Source of the DNA: Candidatus Heimdallarchaeota archaeon
GTDB taxonomy: Archaea; Asgardarchaeota; Heimdallarchaeia; Heimdallarchaeales; Heimdallarchaeaceae
Assembly (NCBI GenBank): GCA_019057815.1
Contig: JAHLWR010000016.1
Span: 1 to 64,000, forward strand
Direction: 5' to 3'
Length of the DNA: 64,000 bases
Below the pieces are notes generated by a model that saw only the letters and a list, made by a program, of their open reading frames with translations, did no database searches and was not told the origin of the DNA. The first letter of the stretch is position 1; each line of letters begins with the position of its first letter. Made by a program: the position numbers and the translations under genes. Shown piece by piece: positions 35,912 through 44,207 of this stretch.

Positions 35912-37012
35912 TCAAGCTAATAAGTAGAAATTATTATCCAAAAGTGATATAATATGATCAAGTTGTTCTTGATTTGGCATAATATTGGGTTTGAGTTCCT
36001 CCAAATAATTATCCAATGCTTTTAAAACGTCTGAAGATGTCCTTTCTAATCTCTTGCTAGAAATCTTTGTTTGTAAAATCATAAAAACTTTTTCACCAGC
36101 ATAGAAGTTCAAAGAAGATGAAGTCGTTTTAAGTTCTTTAAACTGCTCGTCTTTAGAAGAAGCAATATAATCATGTACAAAATGAAAAATCCCAGAAAGG
36201 TAACCAGAAGCAGCAATGATTTTTTCTTCATAGTCAATTTTTGTTCTTGCCAGAGGTGAATAACCAACAAGTGGATTACCTTCTTTATCTACAACTAATA
36301 TAGTTTGAATTCCATGGGATATGGATTGAGCCAAGTAGAATGCAACTGTGATAAGTACTGCAACAGTATATAAATTATCAATTAGTATAAAAGATAGAAG
36401 ATAAGAATCAGTTAGTTCTTTTATCATCTCTCTTCGGACTATAACTAGCCCTCCGAATCCAATCAACATTATAATTAACAGCAAAGTTATATTTCTTTTA
36501 TTCTTCAGACGTTTATCGTTTGTTATTGATGCTGAACGTACATATCTAACAAAAAGAGGAGCTAATAAAAAAGCGCTAACTACAATAAAAAGACCATAAA
36601 TCAAACCATAAATATCACTAGGAATGAAAGAATAAATTCTAATTGAAATATCCTTGTATAATTGAATCATAGAATCTAAAGGTATGAGGATAAAATACAC
36701 AGCTAGCATGTAAAGTGAAATAGCTAAAATCCTTGAAGCCTTAGATGAGAGAATCATTGCTTGTTCTAAACATGCAGCGAAAAGAAGAATAATTGCTAGT
36801 GCTTGCATTGCTTGAAGAGCTCTATATAGCCATAATTCATTGTATAAATATTCAAGCGCATCAAATAAATCAAAAACACCATAAACAAATAAAAAAGCTA
36901 CCCAAAGACCATAAAAGGGACTCTGTCTCTTTCTACCAATAATTGCAATAATGAGCCCTCCTACCATTAAAGCAGCTGCAGAAGAACATTTCAGAATTAT
37001 ATAATTACTCAT
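35912..37012 (-). CDS. 7TM protein with cytoplasmic roadblock/longin-like domain
   Basis: 366 residues from the ATG at 37012, which has a GGGGT 5 nt upstream; a frame to 37048 exists but adds only a short polar stretch. Seven transmembrane helices cover about 5-232. The C-terminal 100 residues (from about 235) look like a roadblock/LC7 or longin-type module: TILVVDKEGNPLVGYSPLAR, then an alpha segment GYLSGIFHFVHDYI, and a strand pair EKVFMILQTK. Roadblock and longin modules serve as GTPase-regulating platforms, so this could be a membrane receptor feeding small GTPases. The domain call is from pattern only. Confidence 0.6.
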   Translation of the reverse strand: MSNYIILKCSSAAALMVGGLIIAIIGRKRQSPFYGLWVAFLFVYGVFDLFDALEYLYNELWLYRALQAMQALAIILLFAACLEQAMILSSKASRILAISLYMLAVYFILIPLDSMIQLYKDISIRIYSFIPSDIYGLIYGLFIVVSAFLLAPLFVRYVRSASITNDKRLKNKRNITLLLIIMLIGFGGLVIVRREMIKELTDSYLLSFILIDNLYTVAVLITVAFYLAQSISHGIQTILVVDKEGNPLVGYSPLARTKIDYEEKIIAASGYLSGIFHFVHDYIASSKDEQFKELKTTSSSLNFYAGEKVFMILQTKISSKRLERTSSDVLKALDNYLEELKPNIMPNQEQLDHIISLLDNNFYLLA

Positions 37013-37139
37013 GATTACCCCAGATAACCACCTATTACAGTTAAACATATAATCAATGCATATTTAAAAATTTATCCGAAATTGTAATCATCACTCTATG
37101 ATTTGATTCTGTCTTACAGTCATATTAACAGAAACTTAC

Positions 37140-38393
37140 TTAGAGCATCATGGCTTGGAAGCTCACTCTAAGGGGGTAAATCACGTACCCTCCTACCCCG
37201 CCCACACTTCGTGGAGGAAGTGCTTGCGGATCGCTTTTGACAAGAATATTATAAGCCGCATTAACATCAGCGTTGATAAATTGACCTAGAGATGAACGAA
37301 ATAAACCTCGTTTTACTCTTTTTCCAAGGTAGTTAGAATGATGACAGATGGGTTCATTATCAAGGAAACTGCATTTGGAAGTGTGACTCTCATCTATGAG
37401 TTCAACCTTTATACCTCGTTCAGATGCCTTGTAAGTCAGTAAACCGATGAGGTGGTGAAAGGGGATAATAACAAAGAGTTGAGTGGTTTTTCTACGTAAT
37501 CGTACATGCTGTTTCCATCTGGGATTATACCCTATTACAATAGTGTGAAGACCCTTTTCTACCCACAAATCGACAAGAAACTTGCTTAGTTTATGAAAGA
37601 CATCTTTCATCTTCAATCTCCATCGTTCTCGAGCGTGATAATATGCTCGTCCATAGATCAATCTGTTCTTCTGTTTCAATTCATTTCTCTGCTGTTGTGA
37701 ATACTGTTTCTGTAACTTACTTATTTTTTTCAAATAATATTGTGTGATACTTTTTACTCCTCTCCCCTCGTCCTTGACAATAATCGGTCTGTTGCCGATA
37801 TTGTCCACAAAGGTAACGAGGTTAGTTAACCCTAAATCCAAGGCTCCTTTTCTTCTAGGATCCTTCTTTTTTGGTTTAGGGAGGTTTCTGTTATAAACAA
37901 TCTCTACAGTATAGCCTATTCCCCGAGGAACGATTCTTACTTCTCGAAGCTTATGTCTAGCATCTAGTCTAGTTTTAAGAGCGAATCCTACCTTTTTAGG
38001 TAGTATAAGCCATCCATTAACTATCCTTGCTTGTTGGTTGCTGATAATAGCAACATATTCTCCATTTACTGGTTTATACCGTGGAGAATGAGGAAAACCA
38101 AGGAACTTCTCAGGGTGTTTTTTCCACTCTTTCCTTGCTAGAAAACATGCTTTCCAGTTTCTCGTTAAAAGTTTGAGCGTGTGTTGTGCTGTATGAGCAG
38201 GAAGGAGTTTATAACATTCTTCTGTTTTGAGGGTTTTGTCTAAATCATAGTACGAGAGGAAAATCTTCCTTTGCTGTCTTTGTTTGACAATGTAGTTGGC
38301 TCGGTTATAGAGATTCTTCACTTGATGGCAGAGGAAACCTAAAGCTTGATTTTTTCTTACCTCCATCACTTCCGTTCTTGTTATAACTGCCAT
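37140..38393 (-). CDS. tnpB: TnpB-family RNA-guided nuclease with rearranged RuvC site
   Basis: 417 residues. RuvC-I Asp is D186 (GALDLGLTNLVTF) and RuvC-III Asp is D376 (FINADVNAAYNIL). The RuvC-II position reads TIVIGYNPRWKQ (about 285-295) with no Glu where typical TnpB has VVENL-like text; a Glu at 335 (LIDESHTSKCSF) may substitute, as in rearranged RuvC sites described in TnpB and Fanzor. The four-Cys zinc finger is reduced (C341, C350, HH). The C-terminal tail (PPRSVGGVGGYVIYPLRVSF) is Gly-rich, typical of a region overlapping the guide RNA scaffold. No TnpA gene or clear transposon ends were found. Confidence 0.85.
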   Translation of the reverse strand: MAVITRTEVMEVRKNQALGFLCHQVKNLYNRANYIVKQRQQRKIFLSYYDLDKTLKTEECYKLLPAHTAQHTLKLLTRNWKACFLARKEWKKHPEKFLGFPHSPRYKPVNGEYVAIISNQQARIVNGWLILPKKVGFALKTRLDARHKLREVRIVPRGIGYTVEIVYNRNLPKPKKKDPRRKGALDLGLTNLVTFVDNIGNRPIIVKDEGRGVKSITQYYLKKISKLQKQYSQQQRNELKQKNRLIYGRAYYHARERWRLKMKDVFHKLSKFLVDLWVEKGLHTIVIGYNPRWKQHVRLRRKTTQLFVIIPFHHLIGLLTYKASERGIKVELIDESHTSKCSFLDNEPICHHSNYLGKRVKRGLFRSSLGQFINADVNAAYNILVKSDPQALPPRSVGGVGGYVIYPLRVSFQAMML

Positions 38394-38464
38394 CGTACAC
38401 TATTCTTTATTTCCCTATTTAAACTCAGAAAAAAACACTAATATGACTATATGACAAAAACAAT

Positions 38465-40102
38465 TCATAATTCTTCTGGTCCCCATATTTTTGAGACCCT
38501 CTTCGATTTTCTAGCTGTAATTGTTAAATAGCCTATTACTAAAACTCCAATAACCACTGCAGACACCCAGAAAATCCATGGAGATTGGCTCTTTACTTCT
38601 TCTTTAACATTGAGTTTTACTTCAGTTGTATCATGTATCCAATCTGTGCCATCATAAACTGCAACTTTCAAATAATATGAACCAGAGTTAACAGTAGATA
38701 ATTCCCAAAAGTAAGCTCCTGCATTTGATAAATCTGAAGCAATCCGATCCCAATTATATCCATCCTCAGAAATCATAATATTACATGTCAATTGATCATT
38801 ATCTGGATCAGTTGCTACCCATCTGATGGTATAGCTTTGTATAACTTGATTGGGTTCAGATGGATTAGTAACTTTTACTTCAGGAAGCGAATTATTATAA
38901 GTTAATCTAGGTTCTGAAGCAAGATAAATTAAAGCTTCATAAATTAATTCACAATTAAACAATATCCCAGTACCTGAAGGGTTGAAGTAATCAAAATATG
39001 AACCATTAAACGGTTTTTGATAGGTCTCTAGAGTAAAACTTAGGATGTTATAAGAAGAATAACAATAATCATCCCATCCTCCAGTTGTATTATAACCTGT
39101 TTCATTCCATAAACTAAAACCTGTAATATCTTTTAAGTCTGTCAACAGAGCGTTATACTCATCTTTATCATCTATTGGTAGTGAGAGATTATAACACCAA
39201 GGTGCAATTATAGCCTTGAACCCACTATGTAGACTGACAGCTAGATTAAATGAATGTCCTTTCATAAAATCTCTTAACGCTTGTGTTTCAAGTTCACTAA
39301 AGGGTGTTTCTCCTCTGTATAATTCACTATTTTTGTCGTTAGAAGAACCTAATCCATCCCAAAAAACGGGATAATTTCTGTTTAGATCAGTTCCTCCTGG
39401 AAGGTCTTCTGCAATATCACCATCATGATCTAAATCCTTTTCAACAAAATAGGATGTGTTCTGTTCACTATCCCAGAAGTACATCCTTTCTTCTTCATCA
39501 AATAAACTACCATCTTCATCATCGTCAATCGGATTCATGTTCTTCCTTTGTTCAGGAAATTTATGAATAATAGATACACCATCAGGATTTAACATAGGGA
39601 TGATGTAAATTTCAGTATTTGCCAGAAGATCACTGTAATTAGCAAAATTGATTTGATTATAAATGAGGTTATCGATAAAATAGAGAGCGTTTTCAACCGT
39701 AATTAACTCTCTAGCATGATGAGCTGCAACTATGTAAAATTCTGTTTTCGCAGAAGTAATTGTCTCATTTGTAATCTTTACACACCATAGTTCTCTATCT
39801 TGCCAAGATTTTCCAATAGAAAAAACATCCACTAAATATGGAAAATTAGAATTTAAATTCATCAACTTGTCTGTCATTTCAGTATAGTTATGATATGGAC
39901 CGATATTTTCTCCCCAGAATACTACATCCTCTCCATTGATATCCCCTGGAGGATTAGATAGTTCTTCCCAAATCCAAAAGTAACCATTTTCCTGTCTTTT
40001 TGATGGTGTAAAAATATAAGCTGATTCTGTTATTTGTAGAACTTGAAGATTAGTAAGTAATATAATGACTGTAAAAACTAAAATCTTCTGTTTTTTGCTC
40101 AT
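38465..40102 (-). CDS. Secreted, membrane-anchored M14 zinc carboxypeptidase
   Basis: 545 residues. A signal peptide (KILVFTVIILLTNLQVLQIT) is followed by the M14 domain: zinc ligands in AAHHARELI (HxxE), substrate residues in MLNPDGV and DLNRNYPV, a third zinc ligand in VSLHSGF and the catalytic Glu in FTLETYQ. After about residue 390 comes an Ig/PKD-like domain (PEVKVTNPSEPNQ...WVATDPDNDQ), then a transmembrane helix (FWVSAVVIGVLVIGYLTIT) and a short basic tail. It therefore acts outside the cell on peptides. An acidic insert around residues 185-225 (IDDDEDGSLFDEEE, DLDHDGDIAED) may bind calcium. Confidence 0.9.
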   Translation of the reverse strand: MSKKQKILVFTVIILLTNLQVLQITESAYIFTPSKRQENGYFWIWEELSNPPGDINGEDVVFWGENIGPYHNYTEMTDKLMNLNSNFPYLVDVFSIGKSWQDRELWCVKITNETITSAKTEFYIVAAHHARELITVENALYFIDNLIYNQINFANYSDLLANTEIYIIPMLNPDGVSIIHKFPEQRKNMNPIDDDEDGSLFDEEERMYFWDSEQNTSYFVEKDLDHDGDIAEDLPGGTDLNRNYPVFWDGLGSSNDKNSELYRGETPFSELETQALRDFMKGHSFNLAVSLHSGFKAIIAPWCYNLSLPIDDKDEYNALLTDLKDITGFSLWNETGYNTTGGWDDYCYSSYNILSFTLETYQKPFNGSYFDYFNPSGTGILFNCELIYEALIYLASEPRLTYNNSLPEVKVTNPSEPNQVIQSYTIRWVATDPDNDQLTCNIMISEDGYNWDRIASDLSNAGAYFWELSTVNSGSYYLKVAVYDGTDWIHDTTEVKLNVKEEVKSQSPWIFWVSAVVIGVLVIGYLTITARKSKRVSKIWGPEEL

Positions 40103-40171
40103 TAAGAATGGAAGATTATGAGAACTTAAAAATATTCACACTAAAGCCTACATTTTGAAGAAAGACAAAAC

Positions 40172-40213
40172 TTAATAACGGTTATGCACGATTATGCAAC
40201 AACCTATAATAAC
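40172..40213 (+). promoter_or_regulatory. Putative operator/promoter of the sulfur operon
   Basis: A TATA-like TTAATAA (40172-40178) is followed by two direct repeats of TTATGCA (40182-40188 and 40192-40198, 10 bp apart) inside a wider inverted repeat GGTTAT/ATAACC (40180-40185, 40208-40213). One-helical-turn spacing between the promoter and the TusA start (40231) suggests a repressor site, perhaps for the regulator encoded at the end of the operon. Confidence 0.45.
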
Positions 40214-40230
40214 CAAAGTAGGCGTATGAA

Positions 40231-40470
40231 ATGGTAGATTACGAAATATCAATTTCTATAGATGCTAGGGGTAGTTTTTGCCCAGGCCCAATGATGGAGC
40301 TAATCAAAGCTATTAGACAATCTGAAGTAGGGGACTTTGTTGAAGTACTGAGTAGTGATGAAGGATCATTACAGGATATTCCTGCATGGATTGCTAAGGC
40401 TAAACATGAACTGATTGATACAGTGAAAAAAGCGGACTTCAATCGATTTATTGTTAAAAAAACTTGGTAG
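40231..40470 (+). CDS. TusA/SirA-like sulfur carrier protein
   Basis: 79 residues with the TusA fold signature ARGSFCPGPMMELIKAIRQ; C18 in the CPGP motif is the persulfide-carrying Cys. The strand VGDFVEVLSSDEG and the DIPAWIAKAKHEL segment complete the family pattern. TusA proteins relay sulfane sulfur to acceptors such as DsrE proteins. It is the first gene of an operon that continues with an FAD oxidoreductase, a second TusA and two DsrE-like proteins, as in sulfur-oxidising clusters. Confidence 0.88.
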   Translation: MVDYEISISIDARGSFCPGPMMELIKAIRQSEVGDFVEVLSSDEGSLQDIPAWIAKAKHELIDTVKKADFNRFIVKKTW

Positions 40471-40478
40471 GTACTGAA

Positions 40479-41624
40479 ATGCCAATAGCAGTAATACTTG
40501 GAGGAGGTTTTGCTGGCCTTACAATTGCAAACAAACTAGCAATAAAGCTAAAAAAAAGAAAAGAAGTCGAAATAGTACTAATAGAACCAGCTGATTCTCA
40601 TCTTTATGAGCCTGGTTTGCTCTACTATCCTTTTAATGATAAACCATTGTCAAAGCTAGAGAAACCTATTTCTAAAATACTTCGTAAGAATGTTAAGCAC
40701 ATAAAGCAGAAAGCTATTAAAATTGACTATGAGAACAAGAAAATAACTCTAGAAGATGGTGAAGTGATTGATTACAACTGTTTGGTTATGGCAACAGGTG
40801 TTGATCTAAAAGAAGAAAGGCTTGGTCTAACTGATAAGGATAATGTTCATCATTTTTATTCAGCAGAAGCGACTTTAAAAATAAGAGAAGCTTTGAAGAA
40901 TTTCAAAGGTGGGAATATTGTTATTTCACCATCCACAGTACCCTATAAATGTCCACCTGCACCGATTGAATTTGCTTTTCTGTTAGATGAATATCTACGT
41001 AGAAAAAAAATAAGAGACAAAACTAACATCAAATTCCTATATCCTTTACCACGTCCTTTCAACATTCGAGTAGTTGCAGCTAAAATACTGAAACTTTTCG
41101 AGAAAAAAGACATAGAATTTGAACCATTCTTCAATTATGATAAAATTGATACAGAGAACAAGAAAATTCTCTCTTTTGAGGGTGATGAAGCTTCTTATGA
41201 TCTTTTAGTGATAATCCCTCCTCATGAAGGGCAAGATATTATCAAAGATTCTGGATTAGGAGATAAAGAAGGATTCGTACTTACAGACAGAGAAACTTTG
41301 CAAGTTGAAGGACAAAAGAGTATTTACGCTGTTGGTGATTGCACAAATATTCCAGTATCAAAAGCTGGTACAGTTGCTCATTTCGCTGCAGATGTCATAG
41401 TAAAGAATATGATATCGAAAATAGATAATAAAGAACCAACTGCGCGTTATGACGGTAAAACACTTTGTTTTCTAGTTACTAGCTCAAGTAAATCATTCTT
41501 ATTGGATTTTTCATTTAAGAAAGAACCTAGAAAGATTGGTTTGCATTCCTGGCGCATTTATGGGATTATGAAAAAACTATTTCAATACTTTTACTTTGGT
41601 GGTCTAATTACAGGTAGAATTTAG
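40479..41624 (+). CDS. Sulfide:quinone oxidoreductase-like flavoprotein
   Basis: 381 residues from the ATG at 40479, which is preceded by GGTAGGT; an upstream TTG (40464) overlaps the TusA stop and is less likely. FAD-binding motif VILGGGFAGLTIAN at the N-terminus, VMATGVDL in the middle, and YAVGDC near residue 287. A Cys lies in YKCPPAPIEFAF, the motif that in SQR/type-II NADH dehydrogenase relatives supplies a redox or persulfide Cys. The basic, aromatic C-terminus (MKKLFQYFYFGGLITGRI) suits membrane association. It probably oxidises sulfide or a persulfide and passes sulfur to the flanking TusA proteins. Confidence 0.82.
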   Translation: MPIAVILGGGFAGLTIANKLAIKLKKRKEVEIVLIEPADSHLYEPGLLYYPFNDKPLSKLEKPISKILRKNVKHIKQKAIKIDYENKKITLEDGEVIDYNCLVMATGVDLKEERLGLTDKDNVHHFYSAEATLKIREALKNFKGGNIVISPSTVPYKCPPAPIEFAFLLDEYLRRKKIRDKTNIKFLYPLPRPFNIRVVAAKILKLFEKKDIEFEPFFNYDKIDTENKKILSFEGDEASYDLLVIIPPHEGQDIIKDSGLGDKEGFVLTDRETLQVEGQKSIYAVGDCTNIPVSKAGTVAHFAADVIVKNMISKIDNKEPTARYDGKTLCFLVTSSSKSFLLDFSFKKEPRKIGLHSWRIYGIMKKLFQYFYFGGLITGRI

Positions 41625-41633
41625 GTGATTAAA

Positions 41634-41873
41634 ATGATGGATTACACAATAACAAAAACTCTTGATGTTAAAAAACTCAATTGCCCTTTTCCTATTCTCA
41701 AAACAAAGAAAGCAATAAATGATATTGAGATAGGAGAGTATCTAGAAGTTTTAGCCACTGATCCAGGATCAGTTTCAGATTTTCAAGCTTGGTGTAATTC
41801 TACAAGTCATGAACTTGTGGAATCATCTCAGGAAAATGGAATTTTTAGGTACATTATAAAGAAAACTAAATAA
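41634..41873 (+). CDS. Second TusA-like sulfur carrier
   Basis: About 79 residues. The active-site motif is KKLNCPFPILKTKKAI (CPFP), followed by EIGEYLEVLATDPGS and the typical FQAWCNSTSHEL segment with a second Cys. The GTG at 41625 overlaps nothing useful; the ATG at 41634 is preceded by AGGTGATT and is the better start. Two TusA paralogs in one operon suggest sequential carriers, one loading from the flavoprotein and one delivering to the DsrE proteins. Confidence 0.87.
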   Translation: MMDYTITKTLDVKKLNCPFPILKTKKAINDIEIGEYLEVLATDPGSVSDFQAWCNSTSHELVESSQENGIFRYIIKKTK

Positions 41874-41887
41874 AAAGAGGTATAAAA

Positions 41888-42361
41888 ATGTCAGAAAAAA
41901 AGAAAAGATTAGCAATAATAGCCTCACAAGCTAATATAACAGGAGCATATCCACCACTACTCTTAGCTACAACAGCAGCTGCTATGGACTATGAAGTAGG
42001 AATATTCTTCACATTCTTTGGGTTAAATATGCTTAAGAAGAATAAGTTAAACAAAATTAAGATAACACCAGCTGGTGAAACAGCAATGCCTATGCCTATT
42101 CCTCAAATAGTAGGTGTCTTACCAGGAATGACAAGTATGGCAACAAAAATGATGAAGAGCTGGATGAAAAAAGCAAATGTTGCAAAATTGCAAGAACTTA
42201 TGGACATCGCTGTAGAATCAGGAGTGAAACTTATCGCATGCCAAATGACAATGGAAGTCATGAAAATCAAGCGAAAGGATTTGATTGATGAATGTGTTGT
42301 TGGTGGCGCCGCTACATTTATAGAATTTGCTTCAGAAGCTGATATTAACCTGTACATTTAG
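41888..42361 (+). CDS. DsrE/DsrF-like family protein (large form)
   Basis: 157 residues of the DsrE-like peroxiredoxin-fold family: LAIIASQANITGAYPPLLLA, a hydrophobic middle (AAMDYEVGIFFTFFGLNML), and a C-terminal ACQMTMEVM segment with the candidate sulfur-binding Cys. The Met-rich insert (GVLPGMTSMATKMMKSWMKK) is typical of the longer members. These proteins exchange sulfur with TusA. A GAGG lies just before the ATG. It is 14 bp downstream of the second TusA and 9 bp before the next DsrE gene. Confidence 0.83.
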   Translation: MSEKKKRLAIIASQANITGAYPPLLLATTAAAMDYEVGIFFTFFGLNMLKKNKLNKIKITPAGETAMPMPIPQIVGVLPGMTSMATKMMKSWMKKANVAKLQELMDIAVESGVKLIACQMTMEVMKIKRKDLIDECVVGGAATFIEFASEADINLYI

Positions 42362-42370
42362 GTGCATTGA

Positions 42371-42745
42371 ATGACTGAACAAGACAAAGTAATCTTTGTT
42401 GTAACACATGGGGAAGAATATAAAGATCGTCTAGAATCTCCCCTTCATTTAGCTTCTCTTGCAGCTATGCTTGATGCAGATGTGAAGATGGTTTATACAA
42501 TGTCTGCTGGTTTGCTTCTTAAGAAAGGTGTAGCAGAGAATCTCATTCCGAAAGAAGGAAGAAAGTCCCTCATTGAAACAATTCGAGAAGCAAAAGAAGC
42601 TGGTGTTAAAATCTATGTATGCAGTCCAGTTCTAGAATGGAACGATTTAAAGAGAGAAGACTTTATCGATGAAGTAGATGATATCGTTGGTGGAATGTTT
42701 TTGATTACTGAATCCTTGGATGCAAAAGTAACATATACGTTTTAG
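42371..42745 (+). CDS. DsrE-like sulfur transfer protein (small form)
   Basis: 124 residues. KVIFVVTHGEEYKDRLESPL begins the DsrE fold; the active Cys is probably C99 in VKIYVCSPVLEWNDL. It is shorter than its neighbour and lacks the Met-rich insert. Position (second DsrE in the operon) suggests a hetero-oligomeric DsrEF-type pair with the upstream protein. An AGGTG sits before the ATG. Confidence 0.83.
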   Translation: MTEQDKVIFVVTHGEEYKDRLESPLHLASLAAMLDADVKMVYTMSAGLLLKKGVAENLIPKEGRKSLIETIREAKEAGVKIYVCSPVLEWNDLKREDFIDEVDDIVGGMFLITESLDAKVTYTF

Positions 42746-42754
42746 TGATAAATA

Positions 42755-43162
42755 ATGTCTACCGCGCTTTATTCTCTTCTTTCGGACGAATTATCATGTT
42801 TTGATATTATAAAAGCGTTTTTTGCCCTTTCAGACAATGAAATAGAGATTCTTTCATGTGTTCATAATAAACAAGGAATTGGCATTGAAGGATTAACGGA
42901 AATAATCCCAAAGAACAGAACTACAATTTCTAGATCAATTCAGAGGTTGACTTCAATAGGCGTTATTCGAAAAGATAAAGTTAATCTTGTAAAGGGAGGT
43001 TACAAGTTCGTTTACTACAGCAAACCGGTGAACGAAATAAAGGAATTTTTGCTAGAATTAATTGATAAATTAGCTATAAGCATGAAAAATTCTATGCAAA
43101 ACCTCTCTGATGAACGTTGTGCAGAACTGTTCAAAGAAGTTGTTAATAAGTATAAAAAATAA
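42755..43162 (+). CDS. Winged-helix regulator of the sulfur operon
   Basis: 135 residues: a MarR/TrmB-like winged helix (FALSDNEIEILSCVHNKQGI, then IPKNRTTISRSIQRLTSIGV) with a C-terminal dimerisation helix. Cys residues occur in the N-terminal part (DELSCFD, ILSCVH) and near the end (DERCAEL), so a thiol or persulfide sensor mechanism is possible. It is the last gene of the operon, 9 bp after the small DsrE gene. A natural target is the repeat-rich promoter upstream of the first TusA. No terminator hairpin was recognised after it. Confidence 0.75.
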   Translation: MSTALYSLLSDELSCFDIIKAFFALSDNEIEILSCVHNKQGIGIEGLTEIIPKNRTTISRSIQRLTSIGVIRKDKVNLVKGGYKFVYYSKPVNEIKEFLLELIDKLAISMKNSMQNLSDERCAELFKEVVNKYKK

Positions 43163-43212
43163 AAATCCTAAAAACTTAACTTCGTTCTTTTTCTGATCTT
43201 TAATTTACACCA

Positions 43213-44112
43213 TTATTCGTGTAATAAACGTTTCATATACTTACTCAGTCTAGCTTGGAACTTATTCCTTCTAGAAAATGGGATATCCAACTCATATCTT
43301 TTCGTAAATAATTTCTGAAGTTCTTTATGAGAATCAATGTGCATCCCAATGACCCACTTAGCTTTTTCTTTGAGTAGAGCTTCATGATCATCTTTCAAAA
43401 TCATTTCAATATAGTCATTCAGATACCCTTTCTCGTCTCTAGCAATTGAAATGATTTTTCCTTTTTTGTTCTTTATGGCAACAGAATCTCCTTTATTCTG
43501 CTCTTTGGAGAAGGAGTATAGAATATTATGCACTAGTTGCTTCTCACAACTTTTATCAGAGTAAGTTATTAGAGAAAAATCGTAAGAAGCTTCATATGGA
43601 ATAGCTTTGTCGATTACGCTAGCTAACTCTATTAGCCCTTTTTCATCCAAACTTGGTTGTAACACTACTTTGGTTGTAATCATTGCAGCTACGATTATCT
43701 CTCTTAATGTTGTTAAGTCAACTTTTTCAAGAATTGTATTAGGATCACTACGAAAGATTTTTTCGTTTAGCATCACAGGTTCAGCTTCTATCTTATCAAA
43801 AATATCGGTTTGAAATAAAGGAGATGAGTAAAAACATAGATTATTGAAAGTATACTCCTCTGAAGGAATTATTAGACTGTGAGACAATGCTTTTGGTCTT
43901 CCAAAAGGATCCAATCCATCACTTCTAACTAGCTTCACAATGATATTACCTGAAGTATGAGTGTATTTTGAAACATATTTAACATGCTCTTTATGCTTCG
44001 TTGATAATTCTGGCATGAAAACAATAGTATCATCGGATAATTCTTGAGGTAAATTTGATTTTGATATATAATAACCTTTTTTGTCATCTCGACATGCTAT
44101 TGCTTGAAACAT
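43213..44112 (-). CDS. Possible GTPase-associated (GAP1-N-like) protein
   Basis: 299 residues, cytosolic. The N-terminus (FQAIACRDDKKGYYISKSNL) and VRSDGLDPFGRPKALSHSLIIP (about 62-84) resemble GTPase-associated protein 1 N-terminal domains, which contain a conserved R...D.fGR...tHsl(v) pattern. The remainder is helical with SFSKEQNKG and a final RRNKFQARLSKYM segment. GAP1 proteins are adaptors linked to GTPase signalling or conflict systems in prokaryotes. The assignment is tentative; the alternative is an unrelated Asgard-specific protein. It stands alone, divergent from the TPR gene. Confidence 0.4.
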   Translation of the reverse strand: MFQAIACRDDKKGYYISKSNLPQELSDDTIVFMPELSTKHKEHVKYVSKYTHTSGNIIVKLVRSDGLDPFGRPKALSHSLIIPSEEYTFNNLCFYSSPLFQTDIFDKIEAEPVMLNEKIFRSDPNTILEKVDLTTLREIIVAAMITTKVVLQPSLDEKGLIELASVIDKAIPYEASYDFSLITYSDKSCEKQLVHNILYSFSKEQNKGDSVAIKNKKGKIISIARDEKGYLNDYIEMILKDDHEALLKEKAKWVIGMHIDSHKELQKLFTKRYELDIPFSRRNKFQARLSKYMKRLLHE

Positions 44113-44207
44113 GATTCAAATACATTATCTAGTTAGCAGAATTTAAAGGTTATTAATAAAAATCTAATCTCTTCAAAATATTCTTAAACAGAATATAGCA
44201 TTGGTTT

